Notes under the pieces: model-generated
Seen by the model: the letters and a program-made list of their open reading frames with translations, nothing else
What the model was told of the DNA's origin: nothing
The model's database searches: none
Shown: piece after piece, positions 46,047 to 56,901 of the stretch
Layout of the letters: each line of letters starts with the position of its first letter
Position numbering within the stretch: position 1 is the stretch's first letter
NCBI GenBank assembly: GCA_963555705.1
Contig: OY743181.1
Location: forward strand, 24,432,513-24,496,512
Direction: 5' to 3'
Origin: Ligustrum vulgare
Taxonomy: Eukaryota; Streptophyta; Magnoliopsida; Lamiales; Oleaceae
DNA length: 64,000 nucleotides
Made by a program: the position numbers and the translations under genes

Positions 46047-46546
46047 TGTTGAAAAATGGGGCTAAAATGTGGCCTAATTTTGTTGAAATTGGAAGACAAA
46101 AGCTAGTCAAAAGGAGCCAACTTTTGACAAAAGACATGGAGCTAAAATGTGGCCTAATTTTGTTGAAAATTTGTCATGCATGCTTGTGAATTTTGCCTAT
46201 AAATAGAAGGCTAAAATTCACTTGTAATACACCACCACAACAAAGAGTGATCTTGTGTAGAGAGCAACACAAGAGAGACATTTCACAAAATAGGGAGAAA
46301 AGTGAGTTGGAGAGAATAGCCTTTGCATAGGCAGATAAAAATACAGTGTAGTATTTTTGTACTCCTCATATTTCGAGTTAGTGAAATATATTGGTGTGGG
46401 TCCGTGGACGTAGGCAAATTGCTGAACCACGTAAATCTTTGTGTTTCGTATTTGCATTTTATTTTTGCGTATTTATATTTTCTCAGTCCAATTTATTTGT
46501 GTCACATCGATCCTGGGCGGGATTAGTTGCGTCCTAATTCCCAACA
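46047..46546 (+). repeat. 3' LTR of the young copia element
   Basis: 500 bp, one mismatch to the 5' LTR by eye. TATA box copy at 46198-46206. Confidence 0.97.
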
Positions 46547-46859
46547 GAACTTAGAGTCATGGTAATGACGACATGCCAACATCAAGTCAGTTAGTTAAAC
46601 TCACATTGATGGTTTACTTTGATTATTAGGGCAAGGCAAACTTCCTTTGTCTGATATATTCGGCAAGGCGCTTTACACAATCAACATTGGCCAGAACGAT
46701 ATCACCGGCTACCTAGGTTCAGCCGGTCCAGGTGGGATGAAGCAAAATGCGCCTCAAGTCATTTCCCAAATCACGAGCACCATCAAGGTACGGATATAAT
46801 CACTATCACTATCACATTCACGCCGTCTTATATGGCATTACAGTGTGTTTACAAGCAAC

Positions 46860-47779
46860 CACTACAAGAATTCGGCTCAACAGAGACGACAAAAGTCGTC
46901 TCTAAAGGATCTAAAGTCGTCTCTATTGTTTATTAGAGACGACAAAGTCGTCTCTGTAGATCTGTGGCTGAAGATAATTAGAAACGACTTTGTCGTATCT
47001 GTTTCCTCCGGGACAATTGAGACGACCTTTAGAGACGACATTGTCGTCTCTATTTGTGAAAATATTTAATTAATTTTTTATTTATTTATTTTGACCTGAT
47101 TCAATCCCTTTTTAACTCGACCCAAATCTCGATCCGAACCGTCGACCCCGGAATTTTCTTTAATTTATATGATAATTGTACATGACAATGATTCGAACTC
47201 GGGACCTAAGTGTTGAGTGATGATGTCCCAACCACTAAGGCAATTAAATTCTTGTATTAAATTTTATTTTAAATAATATATATTAGTTAACTTAATAATA
47301 TTTTCTTAACAAATTAACTTTAATATTAATTATATAAATGTAAATAATTAAAAAGATCAACAAAAAATAGCGAAATTTTAAAAAATAAGAATTAAAAATT
47401 TTTAAAAACAGAATAGAGACGACTATGTCATCTCTATTAGTCGATCAATAGAGACGACAAAAAAGTCGTCTCTGTTGGTCGACCAATAGAGACGACTTTT
47501 TAAGTTGTCTTTATTAGTTGTCAACCAATAGAGACGACTCTATAATGCCGTCTCTATTGGTTGATCAATAGAGACGACTCCATAATATCGTCTTTATTGG
47601 TAGATCAATAAAGACGACGCGAAATGTCGTCTCTATTGGTTGATAACTAATAGAGACAACTTAACTATTGGTCGATCAAAAGACACGAATTTTTTTTCGT
47701 CTCTATTGATCGACCAATAGAGACGACTTTTCGTATCGTCTCTAATTTTTCGTCTTTTTTGCTCATTTTTCTTGTAGTA
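46860..47779. mobile_element. Non-autonomous CACTA derivative (about 920 bp) with GAGACGAC palindromes
   Basis: The left end CACTACAAGAA and the right end, from outside, CTACTACAAGAA agree apart from the last bases, so the right terminus is slightly degraded and the TSD cannot be confirmed (AAC left, AGC or GCT right). Two arrays (46885-47060 and 47410-47755) hold about twenty GAGACGAC/GTCGTCTC half-sites, mostly as palindromic pairs. A tRNA-like segment lies between them (47190-47242, minus). It interrupts GDSL coding sequence where the preceding exon is missing. Confidence 0.82.
47190..47242 (-). other. tRNA-like Pol III A/B box pair within the second CACTA derivative
   Basis: Minus strand: A-box-like TGCCTTAGTGGTT (47230-47242), about 30 bases, then B-box-like GAGTTCGAATC (47190-47200). 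Same orientation, position and spacing as at 40225-40280, although the flanking palindromes are unrelated. Confidence 0.5.
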
Positions 47780-48026
47780 GCTGCTGTGGACAAGGAGGTG
47801 GTGCCTACAATTTCAACCCTAAAGTTTTTGTGGTTCGAGCAAGGGAATCGATGGATAGATAGTTACAGCCACAGCTTGTAGTGATCCTCAAAATTATGTA
47901 AGCTGGGATGGCATACATTTAACAGAAGCTGCTAACAAGCTAATGACATATGCCATTCTTAGTGGCTCATACAATGATCCTTCGTTTTCGCTTAATCAGT
48001 ATTGTGATATTCAACCAATTGGTTGA

Positions 48027-48541
48027 AGAAATGATAATTAAAACTATAATAAATGATCTGTGATGATCATTGCTTTGATCTATGAAATGAGCAAAAGTCA
48101 AGTTCTTTGCATATTTGCAAAACCATTGATTTTAATTTTGCGAATTGGAGATTATTTGGATTACACATCCACATAGATATATAGTGAGTTAACCTTTCAA
48201 AACACAAAGCATTCTGTTTTGGAAAACATAATTCGAATATGTAATTGTAACAATATAGATATGAATGTAAGCAATTTCTATAATAATTTCATATATTTAG
48301 AATTCTATCCTCTGTTTGGAAAAAAAAAATGGTTTTAAACAATACAATTTCTCAAATTATTTTTTAACCACACATATTTTTCTCTCCACTTTTCAACCAC
48401 ACATCTTATCTAATAAATAAATAAATAAAAAAAAAACATATTTTTAACCACCAAAATTTTAACAAACAAGCCTACGATTATCACATAATAATTTATTAAG
48501 TAATTAATAACATACCTCGATTTATTGATTAATTATGAAGA
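48027..48541. repeat. GDSL 3' flank and a copy of the short dispersed repeat (48310-48480)
   Basis: 48310-48480 runs from CTCTGTTTGG through ACAATTTCTCAAATTA and TAACCACACAT to AACAAACAAGCC. It is an inverted relative of the repeat at 36066-36235 and of the array units at 58.6-63.6 kb. The remainder shows nothing definite. Confidence 0.5.
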
Positions 48542-48853
48542 TGTAACATGTAATTAAAGAAATAAAGAAAAAAAGAAAATGTTCTTTGTCTTTACCTCTC
48601 TGTAATTGAACGTCTTTAACTAGTGAGTTACATTCACAATTTTATAGGCAAAGAGGCAGCTTCTAAACACCTCAAAAGAACAGTTCAGTACTTCTCATTA
48701 ATATGTGTATTTTTTTTACATTCATTAAAGAGTTCATTTAAGAAACTGTAAACTTCTCAATTGGCCAAAGATTTTAACAACATTAATTATTTAATAATTA
48801 TTTAATTAATAAGAGCCACATTTATTGATAAGGGCACATTAATTGGAATTACA
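48542..48853 (-). repeat. Probable 3' LTR of copia C
   Basis: 312 bp with complementary TGTAA.../...TTACA tips, a TATA-like CCTATAAAATTG on the minus strand near 48640, and a purine-rich tract just before it. No partner LTR is available to confirm the ends. Confidence 0.5.
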
Positions 48854-49237
48854 TTCTCCCACGTGGCCTTTATAATATTTCCTCGTTATGTGGTCCAAAA
48901 CATAATGCGTATAACATAAACTAAAATCTCCTGTCTATTGTTAATTTAATACATCATCCTTAAGTAAAGACAAATATGAGTCATGGTGATTGTACACCGT
49001 CATTCCGATAAAGTCCCTTCCATGTACTACGATATTATTCATCACTTAACATGATATGTTATAAGAAGTTCTATAATTTTTTAACTATAATGTCTTTGTA
49101 AAGACTATTCCTGTCCGCATTTATATAATTCATTCATGTACATGTACCAACAATTATGATAGGAATAATATTTTGTCAATAGTATCAATGATCATTTTAT
49201 GAATGCCCATTCTTTCGACATGTTCATTAAATGTCTT

Positions 49238-50735
49238 TGTTCACTAAAATAATACTGCAAGTGTACGGGTCGGACAAGTAATAGAGTGGACTTTTTGATT
49301 CCGAATTATCGTTCTCATGAGGAATTCAATTAAGTATCAAAGTTATCTAATTCTCACTTTATTTGAATGACAAATAATTGAAGTTATGATGATTCTAAAG
49401 ATCAAGCTAAAAAAAAAATAATGAACAAAAGTTTGTTTTTTAAATCAATTGATGTAGAGTTGGGATTTCACGATTTCATGTGGTCAATACCTTTAATCTC
49501 ACCACTTAAGTCTTAATCTACTAATGTGATTGGTTGAGCTCACTTATGCACATGAAATTTCCCTCTTAGTCTCGAGTTTAAATCAACTTTACCTAATTAG
49601 TCAATCGTATTAACGAACAACTGGTTGTAATGATTAGGTACATGGAATATAAGAACTCAATTAATATGCAATAAAAACAAACGTATATTTCGATCGCTCA
49701 TTCAATTACCGGGTTTTATTCCTAGGCCGAGATCATTAGCTCACCTCTCGAATTATGAAACAATCCAATTAATCAATAAATTAATGGTTAGTTAATTCAT
49801 GCATTGAATACAAAATAAAACCATAACATGCTATCAAACCGTAAAACTTGAGTAATGAAATTAAAAACGTCGAACTACGCTACATCGTTTGATCACAACT
49901 AATAGTTTAGTTACTCATAGTATATGAAATCAAAACGCAGTGAATAATTAAACTAAACATCAAAAAGCAATTTGAAGAGAGAATAGAAGAACTCTTGCAC
50001 CAAGAATCATCTTCTACAACGTTATCTCCAAATTTCCTTGCCTTTGCCTCCAAGTAATGCTCCAAAATCCCCAAGCCTTGATGGTGAATTGTACCTCTCA
50101 AGTATGTGTCAAACCCCCCCCCCCCAATTCGTGCATGATAAGTCTCTTTTATAGATTTTTCAAGAAATCGAGGCTAAACCACGCTGAAATCTGCGCATGG
50201 GATTTTCTCTCACTGGGCCGGATAACCACGCAGCCGCGCTGGCTAACTTATGGTGGCTGCACAGTAGACTGAAAACAGGTTCTGTTAATTTGAAGATTTT
50301 AACTAAGTCTCATGTCCATGGCCGCGTAGTTCAAAACCTGTAGTGCGATATCCATCTTTTCTGGTACGTTTAAGTTGGCGCTTGAACTTTATTTACACGC
50401 GAGTCCTTCATATTTTGATTGTGACAACTAGGTCCCTGAACTTTCAAAACTCTTCAAATTTTCTTCCAAATTTCAATACATCTTCAATTAAGCTCTTGAA
50501 CCTTGATTTCTTCCACTCAACTCTCCTTGAAAATCCCGGGTGACAATTCCATCATCGATAGGCTTCAAATGATATCCAAATGCCCCATTTTCCACTTTAT
50601 TGCTTCATTCTCATGACTTTGAAAAAATTCCTACAATGTAAACAAATATGAAGTAATTAAGTAATAATTATTCAAGAATGACAATAATATAATCTAATTT
50701 AGACATATAAATAAGTGTATAAAATGCACTTATCA
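49238..50735 (-). mobile_element. Solo LTR, family A copy 3, inside copia C pol
   Basis: On the minus strand it starts TGATAAGTGCATTTTATACAC and ends GCAGTATTATTTTAGTGAACA. TSD GTCTT (49233-49237) and GTTTT (50736-50740), one mismatch. It splits the copia reading between a degraded PLTKGLPTK-like stretch and KTFNEHVERMGI. 1498 bp, non-coding. A C-run (50116-50125) and GC-rich patches at 50180-50340 are internal. Confidence 0.85.
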
Positions 50736-52203
50736 GTTTTTGTTGGCAATCCTTTCGTTAATGGATCTGCAATAATAAGATTGGTGCTAATGTGCTCGAT
50801 TGACACTCTTTGTTTTTTGAACTTCTTCTTTATCGGAAAATTACTTCAATTCCATGTGTTTAACACTTTTAGAGTACTTGTCGTTCTTTGAAAAGAAGAC
50901 TGTTGTCGAATTGTCACAATAGATCTTCAGTTACTTGGCAATACTATTGACAATTCCAAGTCCTTTCACAACCACTTTCCTTGAATGGTGGCCTCAAAGC
51001 ATATCACAAACTCAGCTTCCATAGTGGATGCAAAAATGACTTACTGCTTCACAATTTTCCATGATATAGCTCTTCCAGCCAAGAGGAACATGTAGCCAAA
51101 TGTGGACTTTCCAGTATCCACACATCCAACAAAATCTGAATTTGAATATCCAATAACCTCCAAGTTATCAAATCTCATATAAATGAGCATGTAGTATTTC
51201 ATTCCTTGCAAGTATCTTAGTACTTTTCTTTGCAGCTTTCCAATGATCGAGTGCTGTGTTACTTTAATATCTGCTTAGCATTCCAATTGGAAAATTGATG
51301 TCTGGCCTAATACAAGTCTGAGCATACATTAAGCTCCGAACATGAGATGCATAAGGAATAGCTATCATTAGTATGCGTTCCAATTCATTCTTAGAAAAGT
51401 GCTTAAAACTAAATTTGTCTCCTTTCTGAATCGGAGCAATACTTACTAAACATTTTCTTATCTTAAATCTCTCTAGAACTTTATTGATCTATTATTTATG
51501 AGACAACCCTAACAATCCTTGTGACCTATCTCAGAATATTCCAATTCTAATCATGTAGGTTGCCTCTCCCATATCTTCAATTTTGAAATTGTTAGGGAGA
51601 AATTTCTTAGTCTCGTATAATAGACTAAGATCATTAGTAGCTAGCAAGAAGTCATCAACATATAGAATTAAGAATATAAACTTGCGCCCATTGACATTTA
51701 GATATATACATCGATCAACGATGTTTTCTTTAAATCCAAAGGAAGTAATGGTATCGTTAAACTTAAGATACCGTTGACGGGAAGCTTGTTTTAGTCCATA
51801 TGTTGATTTCTTTGACTTACACATCATGTGTTCCCTTCCTTCAGCTGAAAAACCTTCGGGATGATCCATATAAGCTTCTTCATCAAAATTCTCATTTAGA
51901 AAGGTTTTTTTCACATCCGTTTGATGTAGCTCTAAATCATAATAAGCTATTAAAGCCATTATATAGTTCTAAGTGAGTCTTTCTTAGAGATCAGAGAAAA
52001 TGACTCCTTATAATCGATGCCGTCTTTCTGAGTAAAACCTTTGGCAATAAGTCTAACTTTATATCGTTCTATATTACCATTAGAGTCACGCTTAGTCTTA
52101 AAGTTCCACACCCAATTCTTTTACATGATTTATGTAATTCAACGAGATCTCAAACTTCATTATGTTCCATAGATTTCAACTCATCTTTCATAGCATCTAA
52201 TCA
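50736..52203 (-). pseudogene. Copia C reverse transcriptase and RNase H remnant
   Basis: Minus-strand frame 51531-51959 reads ELHQTDVKKTFLNENFDEEAYM, then KKSTYGLKQASRQRYLKF, then FLILYVDDFLLATND: the LDVKTAFL, YGLKQAPR and YVDD blocks of copia reverse transcriptase. Downstream, 50900-51180 gives SDFVGCVDTGKSTFGY and ASTMEAEF, the RNase H core. 52140-52203 gives AMKDELKSMEHNE. Multiple stops and frameshifts. It continues at 48990-49237 and 56902-57290. Confidence 0.85.
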
Positions 52204-52523
52204 TGTAATACCGCTTTTCATTTTTACGTACATCTTTAAAATTTTCACGTAATATTTATGTTAATGTTATTATAAATTTTAAATTGACAATTTGTTTATA
52301 ATTTGAATTATTTTGCAGTGGAAGGACTTGGACGTCGTCTCGATCAATGTACCAATTAAAAAGTTTATAAATTGTTTACTTGTCAAGCTTGTCAATTTCT
52401 ATTTTTATCAAGTTATTATAAGTGGTAAATTTTAGGTCATTTCGTAATTGATTGAAAGATGTGTACCTAATAGCGAAACTTAGGGGAATTGAGGGACTAG
52501 AGTGTAAATTTCACAATGTTAAA

Positions 52524-53503
52524 TAAGGGTGGACATGGTTCAGTTTGGTTCTGGTTCCATTGGAACCAAACCGAAGCATGTACCGATAGTTTTTTTACTA
52601 ATGGAACCAATCGATTTTTATAAAGACATGGAACCAAACCGGAACCAAACCGCTCGGTCCTGGTTTGGTTTGATTTGGTTCCCAGTACATTACTTGAATT
52701 TTAAAATATAAAAGTAAATTATCATCACATACCATATTCACGACCATAAGTTAGTACTTAGTAATGATTAACGAAATTCATTTACCAAAGTCTAAACTAA
52801 TACACAAATATTTAGTTACATCTCCGTACAAAATATTGTCTAATAACAATGATTTAAAAATGTAGACGAATGAGTCATTGATAGAGATTATTTATATCAA
52901 GCTACATGACTACGTCTTCATGCTTACCCAGAAACTATTAGCATAAAACAAACAAAATTAATGCACAAAACATAAGATGATGCCTATAATCTCATAATAC
53001 CTCTTTGAACTACAAGCATCATATTTTAGGACGAGTTAAAAAATGTCCAGATTTCATCAAAAAGGTGAGGAATATGTAATATATGAAATATTCCACAGAG
53101 TAAAAGGAGATGTGAGAGCCACATTGAAATATTTTCAATTACATAGTAAGTAAAACCTCTTGCAAGCTACATACCAAAAATGGAAAAGGAGAAATAAGAG
53201 AGGATTAAAGAAAAATAAATTTAGATTTCTGATGGCATAAACAAGCTAAGATCTAGATTACCAAAAGATTAGATAAAGTTAATTTTTTAACTTTTAAGAA
53301 TAATTAAAAAAAATTGATCTAAAAGTGGCTTAGGCTTCGGTTCTTGGTTCTAGAACAAGAACCGGAATGAAACCAAAATCGTTTGGTTCTCCATACTAAA
53401 AACCAAACCATTAATTTTTTTTTTTGTAAAATCGAACCAAACCGCTCGATTTGGTTTGGTTCCTATTTGGTTTGATTCGATCCGGTCATTTTGTCCGCCC
53501 CTA
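52524..53503. mobile_element. Non-autonomous hAT transposon (980 bp)
   Basis: Left end TAAGGGTGGACA; right end from outside TAGGGGCGGACA. Perfect 8-bp TSD ATGTTAAA at 52516-52523 and 53504-53511. Subterminal GGTTTGGTTC/GAACCAAACC repeats in both orientations. No transposase. The ends resemble those of 16590-17462. Confidence 0.93.
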
Positions 53504-53511
53504 ATGTTAAA

Positions 53512-55086
53512 CTTGAGACCCTACAACCCCAAGTCACTCGGCTCTCTCTCGTTCTCTCTCCCACATCCGACATCTCCTCCCCATCTCTTCCTCTCGGTGT
53601 CTCTTGAGGCGCCACCCTCCACCGACGGTCACCGCCGCTGCCGCCGACCACTACCTCGACTTCCACCACCTCCCCTTCCACGGTAAAACTCTTTTTCTTT
53701 CCTCCCTCCCGCACACAGCCTCTCGGATTTCACCATAGCCCGCATCCACGGTTTTGCAAATCACACTCACACTTTCACACACACACGAATATGTATATGA
53801 TGTTAATGTATGTATCTTCAATATAAAATTCAAATTTCTTAACCTCTATTAATTTTAGTCCGTGAATAATGTGTATATATGTATGTATATTTGGAGTTGT
53901 ATGTATATATATGATTCTCATGTATAGATTTTAGATTTATTACTTATATGGATTAATTTCAGATTTCAAAAATTTATGAATTAGTTAATTCAATTGAAAG
54001 GTTTACTGTCGTTTTGAGAAATTTGCAGATTAGGAATAGTTACAATTCTAATTAAATAATTTTGTAAAGTCGTGATAAATTTTGTTGATTTTGGTTTAAA
54101 TTTGATGTAATTATTTGAATTTGGAATTTAAAAGATAAGAAAACTTTCAAAAGTATATGTAGTTAATTCCCTATTTCGAATATGATAATGTGTGTGTTTA
54201 CATTGTATGTGTGTGTATTTTCATGATTTCAGATTTTTGAGTTATATAAAAGTCATAGTTCTAGTTAAGATTTGTCGTTAATCAATGTTAATTTGAGGTT
54301 TGAATGTGAATATATGATCGTGTATATGCATATGTATAATTATACAACATATATGTGATTTTTAGATTTTGGGGATAATGGTATAAAAGTGTGTTGATTT
54401 TCAGATTCCGAAATTCACTAATTAGTAGTTTAATTTAATTGTTTACTTTAGTTTTGAGTTAGAAATTATAATTTTGCAAATTTGGGGAGAATTATATAAA
54501 TGGTTGTATTAATTTTAAGATTTTGTACTTAATTAGCAGATTATGAAATTATAGATTAAGTTGGTTTAGTGGACGGCCATTTTGAGAAGTTTCAGATTTT
54601 TAAATGATGAAGTTGTTTAATGGATTCTTTGTTGGTTTAATGTTTATTTTAAATTGAAATTTTCAAATTTAGGATTTCATGTAATGAGGGGGTTTTAATT
54701 TAATTTTAGTGTATATTTTGACTTAGAGTTGCTATTTTCAGACTTTCGAAATTTATGAAAATTGTAGTTAGTTAACTATTCAGGTAAATGTTGAATAAAT
54801 GGTTATTTTCAAATTTATGAATAGTTAGAATGCTAATTGGAATTGTCTTTGTGAAATTTAAGTTTTGATAAATATTCCATAGATTTGACCATTGTGTAAT
54901 TTGATAAGATAGATTTCAATTTTTTGTCATCGAAGTTAATCTCTTATTCTGAATGTAGTATGGTCTTTACAAGACATAGCTTAAGATTCCATTTGGTTTG
55001 AATTGTAAGTCATATGAAAGTCTCAACCTCATTTATGAGTTTTAAATGTGATTTTTGAACTAAAAGTATATTTTATTAAATGAATG
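53512..55086 (+). other. Solo LTR body between the two hAT derivatives
   Basis: 53512-53760 is C-rich (CTCTCTCC, CCGCCG) with a possible splice donor CACGGTAAAAC. 53780-55086 is AT-rich with many TTTTCAGATTT-type phrases. No gene. Confidence 0.5.
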
Positions 55087-55094
55087 GATATAAC

Positions 55095-55586
55095 TAGGGG
55101 TGGGCGTGGGTTGAATTGGGTTGGGTCGATTTTTTGCTCAACCCGAACCCAACCCAATCAAGTTACGGTCGGGTTGGGTTGGGTGGGGTAGTTTGGGCTT
55201 TGATCCAATTAACTAAAAATCTTAGAAAATAAAAAAATTATGCCCATAAATCAACAAATAAATTATGTACAATACAATAAGCTCAAATATAATAAATTGA
55301 ATACTTGCTAATAAAACTAAAATATGTTCAAATCATATTTGAGTTTCATCCAAATTAAAAATTGGCTTAAGATTCTTGAAATTTAAATAGTCTTATATTT
55401 TTAAAATTTCGATTGGGTTAGGTCGGGTTGGGTTGGGTTTGTCACCCAACCCACAACCCAACCCAACCCAACCCAAACAAATTTTTTTTTTAAAACCCAA
55501 CCCAACCCAATTTTCGTCAAAACCCAACCCAAACCGATCGGGTTGGGTTGGGTTGGGCGGTTTTGATGGGTTAATGCCCACCCCTA
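55095..55586. mobile_element. Non-autonomous hAT transposon (492 bp)
   Basis: Ends TAGGGGTGGGCGTGGG and, from outside, TAGGGGTGGGCATTAACCC. 8-bp TSD GATATAAC (55087-55094) / AATACAAC (55587-55594), two mismatches. Dense GGGTTGGGTT repeats, with CCCAACCCAA on the other side, make the ends mutually complementary. No coding capacity. Confidence 0.85.
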
Positions 55587-56027
55587 AATACAACTAGGAT
55601 TTTGGTACATTGACGTCATGAGTAGTCGAGGCTCCTCCACTTGCAAACCCAGATAACGGTAAATACTAAGGACGTCAAGTAAGTAAACTTCCCTTATTTT
55701 CATCAAAGTTGGAGGTTTAATGTGGAATTAACGTGCTTGAATGATATTCTTGCAATTTACCTGCTTGGGATGATTTTCATTGACTTTATACATGTATGTA
55801 TTATTAAGGAAATGTTCAAACATGCATGTTGTCATGTCATTAAATCATCAAGCACGCACTGTCATTGAATTTGGGAAGTCAAAGTTCTTTTAAATGAAAA
55901 AATCTGGAAATGTGAAAGTTTTCTCAAAAGATATGTATCACATGTTTTAATAAAGATAGTGGGTCTACTTCTATGTCATGAAAGAAGTGAGTGGGAAATG
56001 GGGCGCGGGGAACAGGCGTACCCGAAT

Positions 56028-56120
56028 TAAGTCGCTTTGCGACGGAATGTTCAACCGCTTTGCGGTGGACTGTTAAACCGCTTTGCGGTGGGAAAGTGAA
56101 TGTTAAACCGCTTTGCAGTG
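56028..56120 (+). repeat. Minisatellite of ACCGCTTTGCGGTGG units in the solo LTR
   Basis: Four copies (one as GTCGCTTTGCGACGG), each internally palindromic (CCGCTTTGCGG), spaced 20-35 bp. A local GC-rich patch just before the LTR 3' region. Confidence 0.85.
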
Positions 56121-56901
56121 GAAATGTGAATATTAACCTAGTTCCAAATAAGAATTGTCCGCTGCTCTCCAATTGACTAGAAGATACATCAAGTGAGTTC
56201 ACGATGGAAATCAAGTCAAAGTTTTGAAATGTTAGGTGAAAGTTTGAAAAGTTTGAAAGTTTTGAAAGGTTAAAGTGAATGGGGATACATATTTCAAAGT
56301 TTAAAGTATCTCATGTCATGAGCATGCATCATGTGTATAAAGTTTACTTCCTGAACTTTAGCTCACCTCAATATCTCCCCAATATTTCAGGTGATGAAAG
56401 CTCGATGATCTGAGGATAGAGCATTTGGTGGCAGACTAACACAGTACCACGATTATTCATTTTTAAATAAAGTTTAAATTGGGATTTACATAAATGTTTT
56501 AGTTATTTTTTATTAGTTCATTCTTTTAGATTGTTTATTGGATTTAGTTTGAGAAGTCATTTATCTATTTAGTAGTTTATTAATCCTCCAATTAGTTAAA
56601 TGGAACTCATGGTTTTAAATTTATTTATGTTGAAGGGTTTGGGATTAATTTTGAATTGTGGTAGAATATTGGATGTTGAATGGGTTGTGTTTGATGATTT
56701 AAATTATATTTTGGTTATGAGGTCCCTCTACGGGTTGGTTAAATTCAATTTATAGAGGAGACTTTGCTGAATTTTTTGTAAAATTTTATTAAAGAAAAAA
56801 AAAGATGAAAATCTTTAGTGGTTGAAATGTTTTATTTCCGAATTTAAAGTGAAAGGAAGTTAACCAGCATAAGTTTAAGATTTTAAACTTGGGGTGTTAC
56901 A

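Larger units (their letters stand above)
41438..46546 (+). mobile_element. Young, apparently intact Ty1-copia retrotransposon (Tork/Tnt1-like)
   Basis: 5109 bp with 500-bp LTRs (41438-41937, 46047-46546) that differ at a single base by eye (CATACTTG/CATGCTTG). The perfect 5-bp TSD GAACT is at 41433-41437 and 46547-46551. A primer-binding site, one uninterrupted 1296-codon gag-pol frame and a polypurine tract are all present. It sits in intron 2 of the GDSL pseudogene, same strand. Near-identical LTRs imply very recent insertion. No feature seen would prevent activity. Confidence 0.97.
40689..48026 (+). pseudogene. GDSL esterase/lipase pseudogene
   Basis: A TATA box (TATATAAAG, 40689) precedes exon 1 (40742-40880): FNFWDSNSDTG, where families have FNFGDSNSDTG, then PNGMTYFRKQTGRATDGRLYIDF. 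Exon 2 (40976-41179) gives ALGLPFISPYLQSIGSDYRHGANFAT. Exon 3 (46630-46787) gives LPLSDIFGKALYTINIGQNDIT. The last part (47782-48026) gives CCGQGGGAYNFNPKV and WDGIHLTEAANK, ending QPIG. These enzymes are secreted serine hydrolases. Lesions: a frameshift before FNF, G-to-W beside the catalytic Ser, intron 1 starting ATAAGT instead of GTAAGT, about one exon missing at the CACTA insertion, and a TAG in the last exon. Confidence 0.9.
52204..56901 (+). mobile_element. Solo LTR (4.7 kb with nested hATs), Tekay/Del-like in form
   Basis: Starts TGTAATACCGC and ends GGGGTGTTACA. Perfect TSD AATCA at 52199-52203 and 56902-56906. It splits copia C between ENANSSK and LDAMKDEL. Without the two hAT derivatives it is about 3.2 kb, similar to 18791-21758. 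It has no coding region, and a polyadenylation-like AATAAAG lies at about 56466. A plus orientation is supported by its 3' part resembling the minus strand of 18791-21758. Confidence 0.88.

Noticed and set aside
46885..47760. Second CRISPR-like series of GTCGTCTC repeats
   Set aside because: Same reasoning: palindromic half-sites inside a small CACTA derivative with a recognisable terminus.
46840..47785. A clean 3-bp TSD for the second CACTA derivative
   Set aside because: The left flank AAC does not match GCT, and only partly matches AGC if one terminal base is lost, so it is not claimed.
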